A stretch of 64,000 bases of DNA from Bacteroidales bacterium. Its GTDB lineage: Bacteria > Bacteroidota > Bacteroidia > Bacteroidales > UBA932. Made by a program: the position numbers and the translations under genes. The notes under the pieces are model-generated. The model made no database searches, was not told the origin of the DNA, and saw only the letters and a list, made by a program, of their open reading frames with translations. The stretch's first letter is position 1. Every line of letters begins with the position of its first letter. The stretch lies in assembly GCA_028724885.1 (NCBI GenBank), contig JAQYTJ010000043.1, positions 1-64,000 on the forward strand. The letters run 5' to 3'. Shown here piece after piece: positions 8,335 to 17,166 of the stretch.

Positions 8335-9678
8335 ATGAAAACAGTGAAGAAGACCCCTGATTTCTGGGGAAAAGAGGACTGGCAAGCGATTTGGATTGGG
8401 TTCATAATCATAGTAATAGCCTGCATCGCAGTCCTGACGAAAGCATTCGATTTCTCAGCCGTAAAATTCTCTACATGGTCGGTCGGAGAGGCCGCTGCCA
8501 CCAGCGCCATACCGCTGGGAACGCAACTCGCCTCTTGGGTGTTCTGGCGAAAGTTCATCTTGACGTTCCTAACGCTCGGAATATTATTCTCCATCGGCGT
8601 AAAGCTGCAAGGCGAAACCCTGAAAAAATATATTCCTGCATTCATAGGGCTGTTCTGCATAGCTCTTTTCGTCCGCCTTGTCAGCGCCGAGTTCACCCTC
8701 AACCGTTACTTGGAATGGGCATTTTGGGCTCTGCTAATAGGTCTTCTTATCTCCAACACCGTCGGAATACCGAACTGGCTGAAGCCAGCCATCAAAACGG
8801 AATTCTACATAAAGACAGGTCTTGTGGTGATGGGTTTCTCGGTGTTGTTTTCCAACATAGCCAAATTCGGACTTTACGGCCTTGGAATAGCCTGGATAGT
8901 AACCCCGATCGTGATCATATTCATGTGGTGGTTCGGAACCAAGGTCTTGAAAATCGACAATAAGCCGCTGGTCATTACTCTTTCAACTGCGACCAGCGTC
9001 TGCGGCACCTCTGCTGCAATTGCAACCGCTGCTGCCTCCAACGCAAAGAAAAACGACCTCTCGATCGCCGTTTCAATATCCATAATATTCACTGTAATAA
9101 TGATGGTCTTTGAACCGATAATCATTAAGGCATCCGGAATGAATCAGCTCATGGGAGGCTCCCTCATAGGAGGCACCATTGACTCAACTGGAGCCGTGGT
9201 AGTTGCTGGTACGGCTCTAGGCCCTGAAGCACAGCAGGCAGCCGTTCTGGTGAAGTCAATTCAGAATATTCTTATAGGATTCATCGCCTTCTTCGTGGCA
9301 ATATTCTTTGCCACCAGGGTTGAAAATTCAGGCGTGCAGAAGGTGGGGGCTGAAGAAATTTGGACCAGATTCCCTAAATTCATCCTAGGTTTCTTTGCCG
9401 CCTCGCTGATAGCGTCCTTCTTCGTCCAGCCAGTGTTCGGCGGAGACAGCGTGAACTCGATCAATAAAGTGCTAGACCAATACAAGAACTGGGCTTTCGT
9501 ACTTGCATTCACCAGCATTGGCCTAGACACCAATTTCAAGGAAATAGGCAAACAGATGCAAGGTGGAAAAGTTCTATGGCTATACATAATCGGTCAGACC
9601 TTCAACATAGGACTGACACTGTTCGCCGTGTGGTTCCTGCTTTCTGGCGTCGTTTTCCCGGTTCCGGTCCTCGACTAG
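8335..9678 (+). CDS. YeiH/UPF0324-family putative sulfate exporter-like transporter
   Basis: Integral membrane protein of 447 residues with about ten to eleven hydrophobic segments (for example WIGFIIIVIACIAVL and FILTFLTLGILFSIGV). It carries the family core TSVCGTSAAIATAAA near residue 225 and the GTIDSTGAVVVAG segment near residue 285. The family (Cons_hypoth698) is annotated as a putative sulfate exporter, but the substrate is not firmly established. It is followed closely by a two-helix membrane protein (9706) and a CpXC protein. N-terminal MKTVKKTPDFWGKEDW is a cytoplasmic extension. Confidence 0.88.
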   Translation: MKTVKKTPDFWGKEDWQAIWIGFIIIVIACIAVLTKAFDFSAVKFSTWSVGEAAATSAIPLGTQLASWVFWRKFILTFLTLGILFSIGVKLQGETLKKYIPAFIGLFCIALFVRLVSAEFTLNRYLEWAFWALLIGLLISNTVGIPNWLKPAIKTEFYIKTGLVVMGFSVLFSNIAKFGLYGLGIAWIVTPIVIIFMWWFGTKVLKIDNKPLVITLSTATSVCGTSAAIATAAASNAKKNDLSIAVSISIIFTVIMMVFEPIIIKASGMNQLMGGSLIGGTIDSTGAVVVAGTALGPEAQQAAVLVKSIQNILIGFIAFFVAIFFATRVENSGVQKVGAEEIWTRFPKFILGFFAASLIASFFVQPVFGGDSVNSINKVLDQYKNWAFVLAFTSIGLDTNFKEIGKQMQGGKVLWLYIIGQTFNIGLTLFAVWFLLSGVVFPVPVLD

Positions 9679-9705
9679 CTAGCGTAAAAAAGGAACGTCG
9701 ATACA

Positions 9706-9978
9706 ATGAACTTCAGGAGGACATGTAAGATTCTGACGATTTTAGTTGGGGTTGCAAGCATCGTCATGGCACTCTATATCATGCTGAAGGGACTGGGGCT
9801 GCAGGAGGGCTTGGACTTCGGTGCCGGAGCCTATTACTACGCCGACATCCCCGAATTTCAGGAATATACCGAAAAGACACATTTCGTAGCCAAGTTTCCA
9901 TTCTGGGTCTATGTGGCCCTATTCCTCGCATGGGGAGCATTGATGTACTGGCTTTGGAAATATATTGATAAGAAATGA
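9706..9978 (+). CDS. Small membrane protein with two predicted helices
   Basis: A 90-residue protein not assigned to a named family. It has two hydrophobic helices: residues about 8-27 (ILTILVGVASIVMALYIML) and about 66-84 (FWVYVALFLAWGALMYWLW). Between them is a soluble loop rich in Tyr, Glu and Asp. It starts 27 nt after the YeiH-type gene and sits 22 nt before the CpXC gene, so cotranscription is likely. It could be an accessory subunit of the transporter, by inference from position only. Confidence 0.7.
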   Translation: MNFRRTCKILTILVGVASIVMALYIMLKGLGLQEGLDFGAGAYYYADIPEFQEYTEKTHFVAKFPFWVYVALFLAWGALMYWLWKYIDKK

Positions 9979-10000
9979 TTAATTTTAATAATTAATTGCG

Positions 10001-10702
10001 ATGAATATGCCAGCAAAAGTGTCTGCTACCTGCCGAAATTGCGGAGAAAAGCATGATATAGAAATATGGGATAGAATAAATGTCAGTGATAATCCTGAGC
10101 TGAAGCCAAAAGTGAAGGATGGCTCTCTGTTCGTGTGGAAGTGTCCTCATTGCGGCACATCCAACTTGGCGCATTATATGACGTTGTACCATGATCCTGA
10201 TACGAAAATCATGATTTTGTGCTTGCCTGAAAGCTTATTGCAGGCAAGCCAGCTTGCGGCCTTAGAGGCTCAATTAACTGGCCAGGAAGCTCTCAGTGAC
10301 TATGTGCTGCGTAGGGTTGAGGATGTAGGTTCATTGATTGAGAAAGTGAATATATTCGATTCCGGTATGGACGATCTTACGATTGAGCTTTGCAAATATG
10401 TCACAAAGAATGAGCTTCAGGACAAGGGTACACCGAATCCTTTGAGCGTAGAGAGCAAGCTGAATCTGAACAATGAAGAAAAGGCCGATCTGAGCGGTGC
10501 TTCATTGAAGTTTTTCAAGATTGATGGGGCTGATCATGACATCATTTTCAGTTTTCCTAAGGACGGGAAAATGAATATTTTGAATGTTGGTTTCAACGTG
10601 TATGAGGACTGCGCTGCCATCATACGCCGCAATCCTCAGATAAAACCAGACACCGGCTTCGCTAAAATTGATCCCAGCTGGGTACACAAATTCTTAAGAT
10701 AA
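10001..10702 (+). CDS. CpXC-domain protein
   Basis: A 233-residue cytoplasmic protein with an N-terminal zinc-ribbon-like pair of Cys motifs (CRNCGEKH at about 11-18 and CPHCGTSN at about 47-54) that define the CpXC family. The remainder, with a conserved-looking YHDPDTKIMILCLPE block, is of unknown function. No signal peptide. It is the last gene of the YeiH-type cluster. Binding of metal by the four Cys is inferred from spacing. Confidence 0.8.
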   Translation: MNMPAKVSATCRNCGEKHDIEIWDRINVSDNPELKPKVKDGSLFVWKCPHCGTSNLAHYMTLYHDPDTKIMILCLPESLLQASQLAALEAQLTGQEALSDYVLRRVEDVGSLIEKVNIFDSGMDDLTIELCKYVTKNELQDKGTPNPLSVESKLNLNNEEKADLSGASLKFFKIDGADHDIIFSFPKDGKMNILNVGFNVYEDCAAIIRRNPQIKPDTGFAKIDPSWVHKFLR

Positions 10703-10710
10703 ATCCTGAG

Positions 10711-10861
10711 CCCCTGTCGCCATCGGGCGACCGGCGGAGGCCGGGTATTCGCGAGGCGACTAGCCAAGCGAACACCACAAGGCCGGGAGCCGCGAGGGGT
10801 CTCAGGGGGCAGAGCCCCCTAAAAAAGGGCCGCAGAGGAACAATCCCGTGCGACCCTTTGT
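10711..10861. other. GC-rich multi-hairpin element between convergent genes
   Basis: Markedly more GC-rich than its surroundings. Hairpins read on the plus strand: GTCGCC-ATCG-GGCGAC (10716-10731), TTCGC...GCGAA (10748-10772), AGGGGGC-AGA-GCCCCCT (10804-10820) and AAAGGG...CCCTTT (10824-10859). There is no open frame of note. It lies between the 3' ends of the CpXC gene and galK. It could be an inserted REP/MITE-like element or a structured RNA tail; foreign composition favours the former. Confidence 0.5.
10820..10860 (-). terminator. Terminator of galK within the GC-rich element
   Basis: On the minus strand AAAGGG-T-CGC pairs with GCG-G-CCCTTT (one mismatch) and is followed by more T residues, as expected for an intrinsic terminator of the leftward galK gene. 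Confidence 0.65.
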
Positions 10862-10879
10862 CGTATTAAGTATTATTAA

Positions 10880-12031
10880 TCATTCTACTCTTCTGGCACC
10901 ATCGCTGATCACTACATCGTAAACTTTATACTCGTGACCAAACTTAGCAGGGAACTGCTCCTTTACAGCCTTAAGGAAGCCATCGTAAAGCTCCTCCTTA
11001 ACCAGATTGATGGTGCAGCCACCGAAGCCTCCACCCATTACCCTTGAGCCTGTCACGCCACATTTGCGAGCCAAATCGTTCAAGAAATCAAGTTCCTCAC
11101 AGCTGACCTCATACAGTTTGCTAAGCCCGAAATGCGTCTGATACATCATCTCGCCCACGATTTCGTAATTGCCTCTTTCAAGAGCATCGCAAACATCCAG
11201 AACCCTCTGAACTTCCCCGATCACATATTCAGCCCTCAAGAAATCCTCGGAAGAAATCTTACCTCTTACTTCTTCAAGCCATACTCTCTTCGCATCGCTC
11301 AGGTACTCGACTTCAGGATGGTTAGCCTTGATCGCCTTCGCAGCATTCTCACAAGACTGCCTTCTTTTATTATACGCCGAAGATGCCAGCTCATGTTTCA
11401 CGCAAGAATCAATAAGTACTAGTTTATATCCTTTCGGATCGAATGGATAGTACTTGTGTTCAAGCGTTTTGCAGTTCAAAAGAATCAGCTTGCCTTTTTG
11501 TCCGAAAATGGAAGCGAATTGATCCATTATGCCGCAGTTGACTCCACAGTAATTATGTTCAGTGGACTGACCAATCTTTGCTAGCTCGAATTTATCTATC
11601 TTATTGTAATTAAGTTCATTTATAGCAAATGCGAACGTACTTTCCAGAGCTGCGGAAGAAGAAAGACCTGCTCCGAGCGGAACATCACCAGCAAAAACGG
11701 TATTGAAGCCCTCAACTTTCCCTCCACGTTTAATCGTCTCTCTGCAGACACCAAATATGTAGCGAGCCCATTGCTGCTGAGGCTTATCTTCCTCATTCAG
11801 GCCGAATTCGACATATTCATCATAGTCTAAAGAGAAAGCTTTCACTTTCTGGCTCCCATTCAACTTAATTTCAGCAATTATCCCTTTATCAATTGCCCCA
11901 GGGAATACATAGCCACCATTATAGTCTGTGTGTTCTCCAATGAGGTTCACGCGACCTGCGGATGCGAAAACCTCGCCCTCCGTACCATAGAGAGTCTCGA
12001 ATTTCTCTCTTATCTTATCTTTCATTTCCAT
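10880..12031 (-). CDS. galK: Galactokinase
   Basis: Phosphorylates galactose to galactose-1-phosphate in the Leloir pathway; GHMP kinase fold. Signature GRVNLIGEHTDYN at residues 26-38, ATP-binding PLGAGLSSSAALE at 118-130, MDQFAS at 169-174 with the catalytic Asp, and GSRVMGGGFGGCT at 328-340. The 383-residue length is normal. It has its own -7 box (12068-12075) and terminator. No other galactose gene (galM, galT, transporter) is next to it in this window. Confidence 0.97.
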   Translation of the reverse strand: MEMKDKIREKFETLYGTEGEVFASAGRVNLIGEHTDYNGGYVFPGAIDKGIIAEIKLNGSQKVKAFSLDYDEYVEFGLNEEDKPQQQWARYIFGVCRETIKRGGKVEGFNTVFAGDVPLGAGLSSSAALESTFAFAINELNYNKIDKFELAKIGQSTEHNYCGVNCGIMDQFASIFGQKGKLILLNCKTLEHKYYPFDPKGYKLVLIDSCVKHELASSAYNKRRQSCENAAKAIKANHPEVEYLSDAKRVWLEEVRGKISSEDFLRAEYVIGEVQRVLDVCDALERGNYEIVGEMMYQTHFGLSKLYEVSCEELDFLNDLARKCGVTGSRVMGGGFGGCTINLVKEELYDGFLKAVKEQFPAKFGHEYKVYDVVISDGARRVE

Positions 12032-12067
12032 ATTATGTGATTTAAGAATTTCACATTAAGCTTTATA

Positions 12068-12075
12068 CAAATTTA
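12068..12075 (-). promoter_or_regulatory. -7 element of galK
   Basis: TAAATTTG on the minus strand matches TAnnTTTG and lies 37 nt before the galK start. The -33 is not clear. Confidence 0.6.
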
Positions 12076-12107
12076 TAAAATAATAATGAATATACCTTTT
12101 TCTAATT

Positions 12108-13070
12108 TCAATCACGAGATAAATGAATATTTAATATTATCGGACAGTGGTCACTGACCCCTCCGAGATACCTTGGACCCGAAAAAGTCCTTAGCGGTTT
12201 TTCCCCAGAATGAACGTTATCCCTTGCCAAAAGAAAAGGAATATGCAAAATTTCCATCTGGGCATCGCCAAAATTCTCAGACACCATGAACATATCAATC
12301 AGGTCCCATTTTCCATTGAAACGAATCGTTCCCTCACCTTTCTCCGCCAGCGATCCGGCAAGGTTAATTAATATACCGTCTAGCAGCCTGAAAGCGTGAT
12401 TATCCGGGGTGTCATTGAAATCTCCCATCGCTATTATGTGCTTTATCCCCACCCCTTTCAATGAATCCGCTGCCTCAGCGAGCGCCCTCATCGCAGCAAT
12501 CCTCCTTGGCGAGGATGCAGCCCCACCATACTTAGACGGATGATGATTAACTAATATAGCAATGGTGTCTTTGAATATACCGAACTCTGCCAGAAGAATG
12601 TCCCTTGTTCTAAACTCTTCGCCACCAACACGCAGAGGTTTTGAGCGAATTAGTTCAAGTTTAGACGGCATGTACAGCAGCCCTACATCTATGCCCCTTG
12701 GGTCTGGCGAATCGAAGTGGACAATCTTATATTCATATTTTCTCAGCAAAGTTGAATTAACAAGCCTCCAGAGCACATATCTGTTCTCAACTTCAGCTAC
12801 CCCTATCACATCCGGCATCCTACCCTTCTCGTCAGCAACCCAGAATATTGCCTTAGAAATGGCATTGCACTTTGCCTGAAACTTACCGCCCGACCAATGT
12901 CTTTTCCCCTCCGCCGAGAATTCAGCGTCCGATGCGCTGTCCACCCTGGAATCGAATAGATTCTCCAGGTTCCAGAACATCACCAGCAACGAGTCCTTCT
13001 CCATCCCCTCCGAAGATATAGGCAAAAAGAAAATAAATAGAATCATGAATAATCTGCGTCGCATATTCAT
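12108..13070 (-). CDS. Secreted endonuclease/exonuclease/phosphatase (EEP) family protein
   Basis: 320 residues with an N-terminal signal (MNMRRRLFMILFIFFLPISS). EEP-fold landmarks are the metal-binding Asn in MFWNLENLF, Glu in GVAEVENRY, the MGDFNDTPD Asp/Asn pair and a C-terminal GVSDHCPI His. Members hydrolyse phosphodiesters or phosphomonoesters; the exact substrate cannot be told. Export suggests a periplasmic or extracellular role. It lies upstream of galK in the same direction, with a 76-nt gap that contains galK's own promoter box. Confidence 0.85.
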   Translation of the reverse strand: MNMRRRLFMILFIFFLPISSEGMEKDSLLVMFWNLENLFDSRVDSASDAEFSAEGKRHWSGGKFQAKCNAISKAIFWVADEKGRMPDVIGVAEVENRYVLWRLVNSTLLRKYEYKIVHFDSPDPRGIDVGLLYMPSKLELIRSKPLRVGGEEFRTRDILLAEFGIFKDTIAILVNHHPSKYGGAASSPRRIAAMRALAEAADSLKGVGIKHIIAMGDFNDTPDNHAFRLLDGILINLAGSLAEKGEGTIRFNGKWDLIDMFMVSENFGDAQMEILHIPFLLARDNVHSGEKPLRTFSGPRYLGGVSDHCPIILNIHLSRD

Positions 13071-13161
13071 TAATATAGATTTGAACTTGATTCAGAATCT
13101 ACACATTCGCAATATGGCAATGAAAAACGAAAATTTCTTCAAGAAACAGAAAAACCTTGAC

Positions 13162-13169
13162 TATCTTTG
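13162..13169 (+). promoter_or_regulatory. -7 element of ychF
   Basis: TATCTTTG (TAnnTTTG) on the plus strand, 37 nt before the chosen start. A small palindrome TTTCTT-C-AAGAAA lies just upstream (13134-13146). Confidence 0.65.
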
Positions 13170-13206
13170 CAAAGAATTTTCTTTATAATAGTTAATTTTT
13201 TTGAAA

Positions 13207-14307
13207 ATGTCTTTAAAATGCGGCATTGTAGGACTTCCAAACGTAGGCAAGTCAACATTATTCAATTGTATAAGTTCCGGAAAGGCACAGAGCGCCAATT
13301 TCCCTTTCTGCACCATAGAGCCAAATCTTGGCTCAACTAATGTTCCCGATAAAAGGCTGAAGACACTAGCTGATATCTGCAAGCCGCAGAGAGTCATTCC
13401 GGCAACGGTTGACATTGTTGACATAGCTGGTCTAGTGAAAGGCGCAAGCAAAGGAGAAGGGCTTGGCAATCAGTTCCTGGCAAATATTCGCGAGACCGAT
13501 GCCATACTGCACGTCCTGCGGTGCTTCGACGACGGAAACGTCGTTCACGTAGACGGAAGCGTAGATCCTGTAAGAGATAAAGAAGTAGTGGACACAGAGC
13601 TTCAGATAAAAGACCTTGAGACAATCGATTCAAGAATCTCCAAGACCCAGAAGCAAGCCACTACCGGCGGAGATAAAGAAGCAAAGAAGCTTCTGGATCT
13701 GTTGCTTCGTTATAAAGATGCCTTGAATCAAGGTAAATCTTGCAGGACTGTGGAACTCAACGAGGAAGAGAGTTCTCTCGCACATGACCTCTTTTTGCTC
13801 ACTAACAAGCCAGTGATGTATGTCTGCAATGTAGACGATGCCTCTGCCGTGAATGGTAATCGCTACGTAGATGCTGTAAGAAAAGCCGTAAAAGCTGAGA
13901 ATGCAGAAGTCATGATCATCTCTGCCAAGACCGAGTCTGAAATTGCAGAGATGGACAGCTACGAGGATCGTCAGATGTTTCTAGAAGAACTTGGTCTGAA
14001 AGAATCCGGAGTGTCTAGGCTCATTAAAGCTGCTTATCACCTGCTCGGGCTGCAGACATTTTTCACGGCAGGAGCCGACGAATGCCGCGCATGGACTATT
14101 CATAAAGGAGACAAAGCACCTAAGGCCGCTGGAGTGATACACACTGACTTTGAGAAAGGTTTCATTCGCGCAGAGGTCATTAAATATGAGGATTTCGTGA
14201 ATTATGGCAGCGAAGCAGCGGTCCGCTCCGCAGGCAAGCTTGCTACCGAAGGCAAAGATTACGTCGTTCAAGACGGCGACATCATGCACTTTCTTTTCAA
14301 CGTCTAA
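13207..14307 (+). CDS. ychF: Redox-regulated ATPase YchF (OLA1/Obg-like)
   Basis: Universally conserved P-loop protein of the Obg family that prefers ATP and binds ribosomes. The first residues run MSLKCGIVGLPNVGKST (Walker A at about 8-15), then VDIVDIAGLVKGASKGEG (switch II/G3). A C-terminal TGS-like domain (about 280-366) ends YVVQDGDIMHFLFNV. ATG 13207 is taken as the start; the TTG at 13201 would add two residues. It stands alone and shares a bidirectional terminator with the convergent PPIase gene. Confidence 0.97.
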   Translation: MSLKCGIVGLPNVGKSTLFNCISSGKAQSANFPFCTIEPNLGSTNVPDKRLKTLADICKPQRVIPATVDIVDIAGLVKGASKGEGLGNQFLANIRETDAILHVLRCFDDGNVVHVDGSVDPVRDKEVVDTELQIKDLETIDSRISKTQKQATTGGDKEAKKLLDLLLRYKDALNQGKSCRTVELNEEESSLAHDLFLLTNKPVMYVCNVDDASAVNGNRYVDAVRKAVKAENAEVMIISAKTESEIAEMDSYEDRQMFLEELGLKESGVSRLIKAAYHLLGLQTFFTAGADECRAWTIHKGDKAPKAAGVIHTDFEKGFIRAEVIKYEDFVNYGSEAAVRSAGKLATEGKDYVVQDGDIMHFLFNV

Positions 14308-14312
14308 ATAAA

Positions 14313-14340
14313 AAGGCTGGGTCAATGACTCAGCCTTAAT
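14313..14340. terminator. Bidirectional terminator between ychF and the PPIase gene
   Basis: AAGGCTGGGTC (14313-14323) pairs with GACTCAGCCTT (14327-14337), 11 bp with one G-T pair, flanked by A-run and T-rich sequence on the two sides. Confidence 0.8.
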
Positions 14341-14359
14341 TCGTGATAGTCAATATTTA

Positions 14360-16456
14360 TTAATAGAACTTTGCCCTGTGATCTTTCACGTCAGCATCGT
14401 TGATCATAACAGGAAGTATCATCTGAGATGCGTAGGAATTCATCTGAGCCAAGTTATTCTTAGCGTCTTCTTCGGTATAGAACGAACCCGTATCGCGAGA
14501 CTTCACAGTGTATATATAAGTCCCTATTGTTCCGGCAAGCGGACCGCAAAGCTTTCCCTCTGGTGCAACTGAAGCTGCTCCGATGAATTTCGGATCAAGG
14601 CCTTGACCGGCCATAGAAGCGAACCTGACATCTACGTCCGTGCTTAATGAAGCGTGAAGCGTGTCCGCAATGGTCTGCAGATCAGAAATGCCTTTAATTT
14701 TGTCCGCCACTTTTTCAGCCTCCTTCTTGCTAGCCTTCTCTGCATAAAGCTGCTGGCGTATGGCTCCACTAACTTCTTTCAAATCTGCCGTACCTTCCTT
14801 GTGCACGCCTGTGACTGCGACTACGAAGAAATACTTATTGTCTACGGTAATGATGTCTGAAACCTTGCCTGCCTTGTTATCAAATGCCCATCTGGTTACT
14901 TCCTTGGCATTAGAAATTGTACCGTATGTGGAAGTAGACTCCAGCACATTAGACATAGGGTGTGAATATGCACCTAAGGTGTCAACCGCAGCCCTATAAT
15001 TCTTATATCCGCCTTTGGCGAGAACTGCTAACTTGCTAGCCTTTGAAAAATATTGATTGAAAGTTTCACTGCTAGCAACAGCCGTCTTCTCAAGAATTGC
15101 AACCTGCTTTTTAGCGATAGGAGCAGTCTTTTTCTCGACCTCAACGATATGAGTGCCATACTGAGTCTTCAGGATGAAAGGCTCACCTGTTTTTGCAGTA
15201 AGTACGGACTCGAAACCAGGTATCATCAAATTCTGAGTCAGCCAGCCAACGTTACCTTGGACTCCGTCTTCTGCGCTTCTAGCGTCAGCTGAATACTGTG
15301 AAGCAAGGTTAGAAAAATTCTCTCCGCCCTTCAGCGCTGCCAGCAAGCTGTCTGCCTTAGAGGCATCGTTTCCCTGTAGAAGGATATGCTTTACATAAGC
15401 AGAATCCGGAATCTGTACTGTCGCCATTACCCTAGCCGTGTAGAATACATTGTCGGCCTTAACTATAGGAGAAGCTCCTTCCTGATTGCTGAATATGAAA
15501 TCATTGATGTCCTTATTAACCGTAGTCAGTTCACCAGATTTATACCAGTAATCGGAAAGTGCACGCTCTGAATTCTTAGCAAGGAACGACTTCATATCTT
15601 CTTTTGAAGTTGTTTGGAACTCCTCATACACGTCAGCAATTGCCTTATTCGCAGCCTCGACGTCAGCATCGGAAGGCTGAACCTCGTATACGACATATTC
15701 AATGTCCCTGGAATCCTGCTGTTTGAACAGTTTCTTATGATCATCGTAATATTTCTTTATTTCAGCATCGCTCACTTTCACGGTAGAATCTTGCTGGAAA
15801 GACATAGGAACCATCACGAAGTCAACCTTGGTGGTGTTATTATTCTCTGCGATAGCTCTTTTTAGCATGAGAGGGTTCTGGAAATTACTGCTAGTAAAAA
15901 GAGATCCATATTTTGCATAGAACTGCTGAGTGTAAACAGTGTTCTGAATATAGTTCCAATACTCTTTGAGCCTTCCCGTATTATCCTGGCTTATGCCATT
16001 GATGAGGTTCTTCACGGCATCTTTGCTGAAATTGCCATTCTCATCTTGGAAAGCAGGATTATTGCTTATGATAGGTGAAACCATGTCCCCAGTGAGCAAA
16101 GCTTGCATTTCTTCCTTGCCTACTCTAATCCCAGCAGCCTTTGCCTTCTTCGAGAAGAGGTATTTGTCAATGAGAGACTGCCAAGCGGCATTACGAATCT
16201 GTTGTTGCTGCTGTTCTGTCTGAGCAGACTGGCCTGTGACCATTTCGTTGATCGTCGTGAACCTTTCTACGTCTTGCTGGAAATCAGTGTATGGAATAGC
16301 CTTTCCATTGATGTTTCCAACATCATTCCTGCTGGACATTGCTTGGAATGCCGATTCCAACGTACCAGGATCAATGATAAATGACAAAAGCGCCAGAGCG
16401 ATGATGATGGAAACCGCAAGCCCGGCCTTTTCGCGAGTTTTTTGAAGAATCGCCAT
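14360..16456 (-). CDS. PpiD-like membrane-anchored peptidyl-prolyl isomerase/chaperone
   Basis: 698 residues. An N-terminal membrane anchor (about 14-30, VSIIIALALLSFIIDP) is followed by a SurA_N-like chaperone region. A parvulin rotamase domain starts near residue 345 (YVKHILLQGNDASKADSL) and includes FSNLASQYSADARS and YGTHIVEVEKK. A second, degenerate C-terminal rotamase-like region follows. It likely helps fold outer-membrane proteins in the periplasm. Last gene of the mfd-coaX string, 65 nt after lptC, with a possible own promoter. Confidence 0.9.
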   Translation of the reverse strand: MAILQKTREKAGLAVSIIIALALLSFIIDPGTLESAFQAMSSRNDVGNINGKAIPYTDFQQDVERFTTINEMVTGQSAQTEQQQQQIRNAAWQSLIDKYLFSKKAKAAGIRVGKEEMQALLTGDMVSPIISNNPAFQDENGNFSKDAVKNLINGISQDNTGRLKEYWNYIQNTVYTQQFYAKYGSLFTSSNFQNPLMLKRAIAENNNTTKVDFVMVPMSFQQDSTVKVSDAEIKKYYDDHKKLFKQQDSRDIEYVVYEVQPSDADVEAANKAIADVYEEFQTTSKEDMKSFLAKNSERALSDYWYKSGELTTVNKDINDFIFSNQEGASPIVKADNVFYTARVMATVQIPDSAYVKHILLQGNDASKADSLLAALKGGENFSNLASQYSADARSAEDGVQGNVGWLTQNLMIPGFESVLTAKTGEPFILKTQYGTHIVEVEKKTAPIAKKQVAILEKTAVASSETFNQYFSKASKLAVLAKGGYKNYRAAVDTLGAYSHPMSNVLESTSTYGTISNAKEVTRWAFDNKAGKVSDIITVDNKYFFVVAVTGVHKEGTADLKEVSGAIRQQLYAEKASKKEAEKVADKIKGISDLQTIADTLHASLSTDVDVRFASMAGQGLDPKFIGAASVAPEGKLCGPLAGTIGTYIYTVKSRDTGSFYTEEDAKNNLAQMNSYASQMILPVMINDADVKDHRAKFY

Positions 16457-16498
16457 GAGTTATGCTATTTTATTTTTTATCCAAAACGTTATGGGGTG

Positions 16499-16506
16499 CG
16501 AAGATA
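16499..16506 (-). promoter_or_regulatory. Possible internal promoter of the PPIase gene
   Basis: TATCTTCG on the minus strand differs from TAnnTTTG at one base, 43 nt before the PPIase start. No good -33 is seen. Confidence 0.4.
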
Positions 16507-16521
16507 GTGATTTTAATTTAA

Positions 16522-17157
16522 TTAACCATTATTTTTTAGTAACGGCCCTACAAAATTCACAGAATCAATGTTTACCTTCGTGGTATCCTGCACGACAACG
16601 GCAAAACTATTGAACGGCTTATAAAGCACTACATCTCTGGCCATCTCGTCGGATCGCATGCCGTAACCCTGCATGAAACCATCGTTGGAAAACATTCTCA
16701 CGTAGCAGTCAGTGAATATTTCCTTTTTCCCCCTGTCCCAGTACAGAGTGTCCGTTTCCATGGTCTCTTGTTTGATAATGTTCTGCACTACAACGTGACC
16801 GAACGCAGACCACTTCTCTTCATTTGTCCTCTTATTAGCGTAATGCTTGGCGTTATCGGATTGAAGATATGTTTCCAAAACGCCATCTTCGGCATAGGCA
16901 AAGACCTCAAGCCCCTTTGGGAAAAGTTCATAAGAGACAGAGTCGTTATCGTACCGTTCCATCAGGCCAGCCTTAACTCTCATCTGGATGCCGCCATCGT
17001 CGGTCTGTACGAGATACATGCTGTCAACAGTCTGGACCGGTGTTTCTTTTAAGTTAAGCTTCTCTGCCTCAGACAGTTTTCCTTTACATGAAAATACGAT
17101 GAAAGCAACTGCGGAAGCAGCTGCTATCATCGTAACAGTATGTAATCTTGTTTTCAA
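16522..17157 (-). CDS. lptC: LPS export protein LptC
   Basis: LptC bridges the inner-membrane LptBFG complex to the periplasmic LptA/D path for lipopolysaccharide transport. 211 residues with an N-terminal hydrophobic segment and a lipobox-like FSCKG (Cys about 24). The rest is a single beta-jellyroll-like domain with features of the Bacteroidetes YrbK/LptC family (SVSYELFPKGLEVFAYAEDG, FGHVVVQN). It starts 9 nt after the TPR gene, so the two are cotranscribed. Confidence 0.85.
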   Translation of the reverse strand: MKTRLHTVTMIAAASAVAFIVFSCKGKLSEAEKLNLKETPVQTVDSMYLVQTDDGGIQMRVKAGLMERYDNDSVSYELFPKGLEVFAYAEDGVLETYLQSDNAKHYANKRTNEEKWSAFGHVVVQNIIKQETMETDTLYWDRGKKEIFTDCYVRMFSNDGFMQGYGMRSDEMARDVVLYKPFNSFAVVVQDTTKVNIDSVNFVGPLLKNNG

Positions 17158-17166
17158 TCCTAAATG

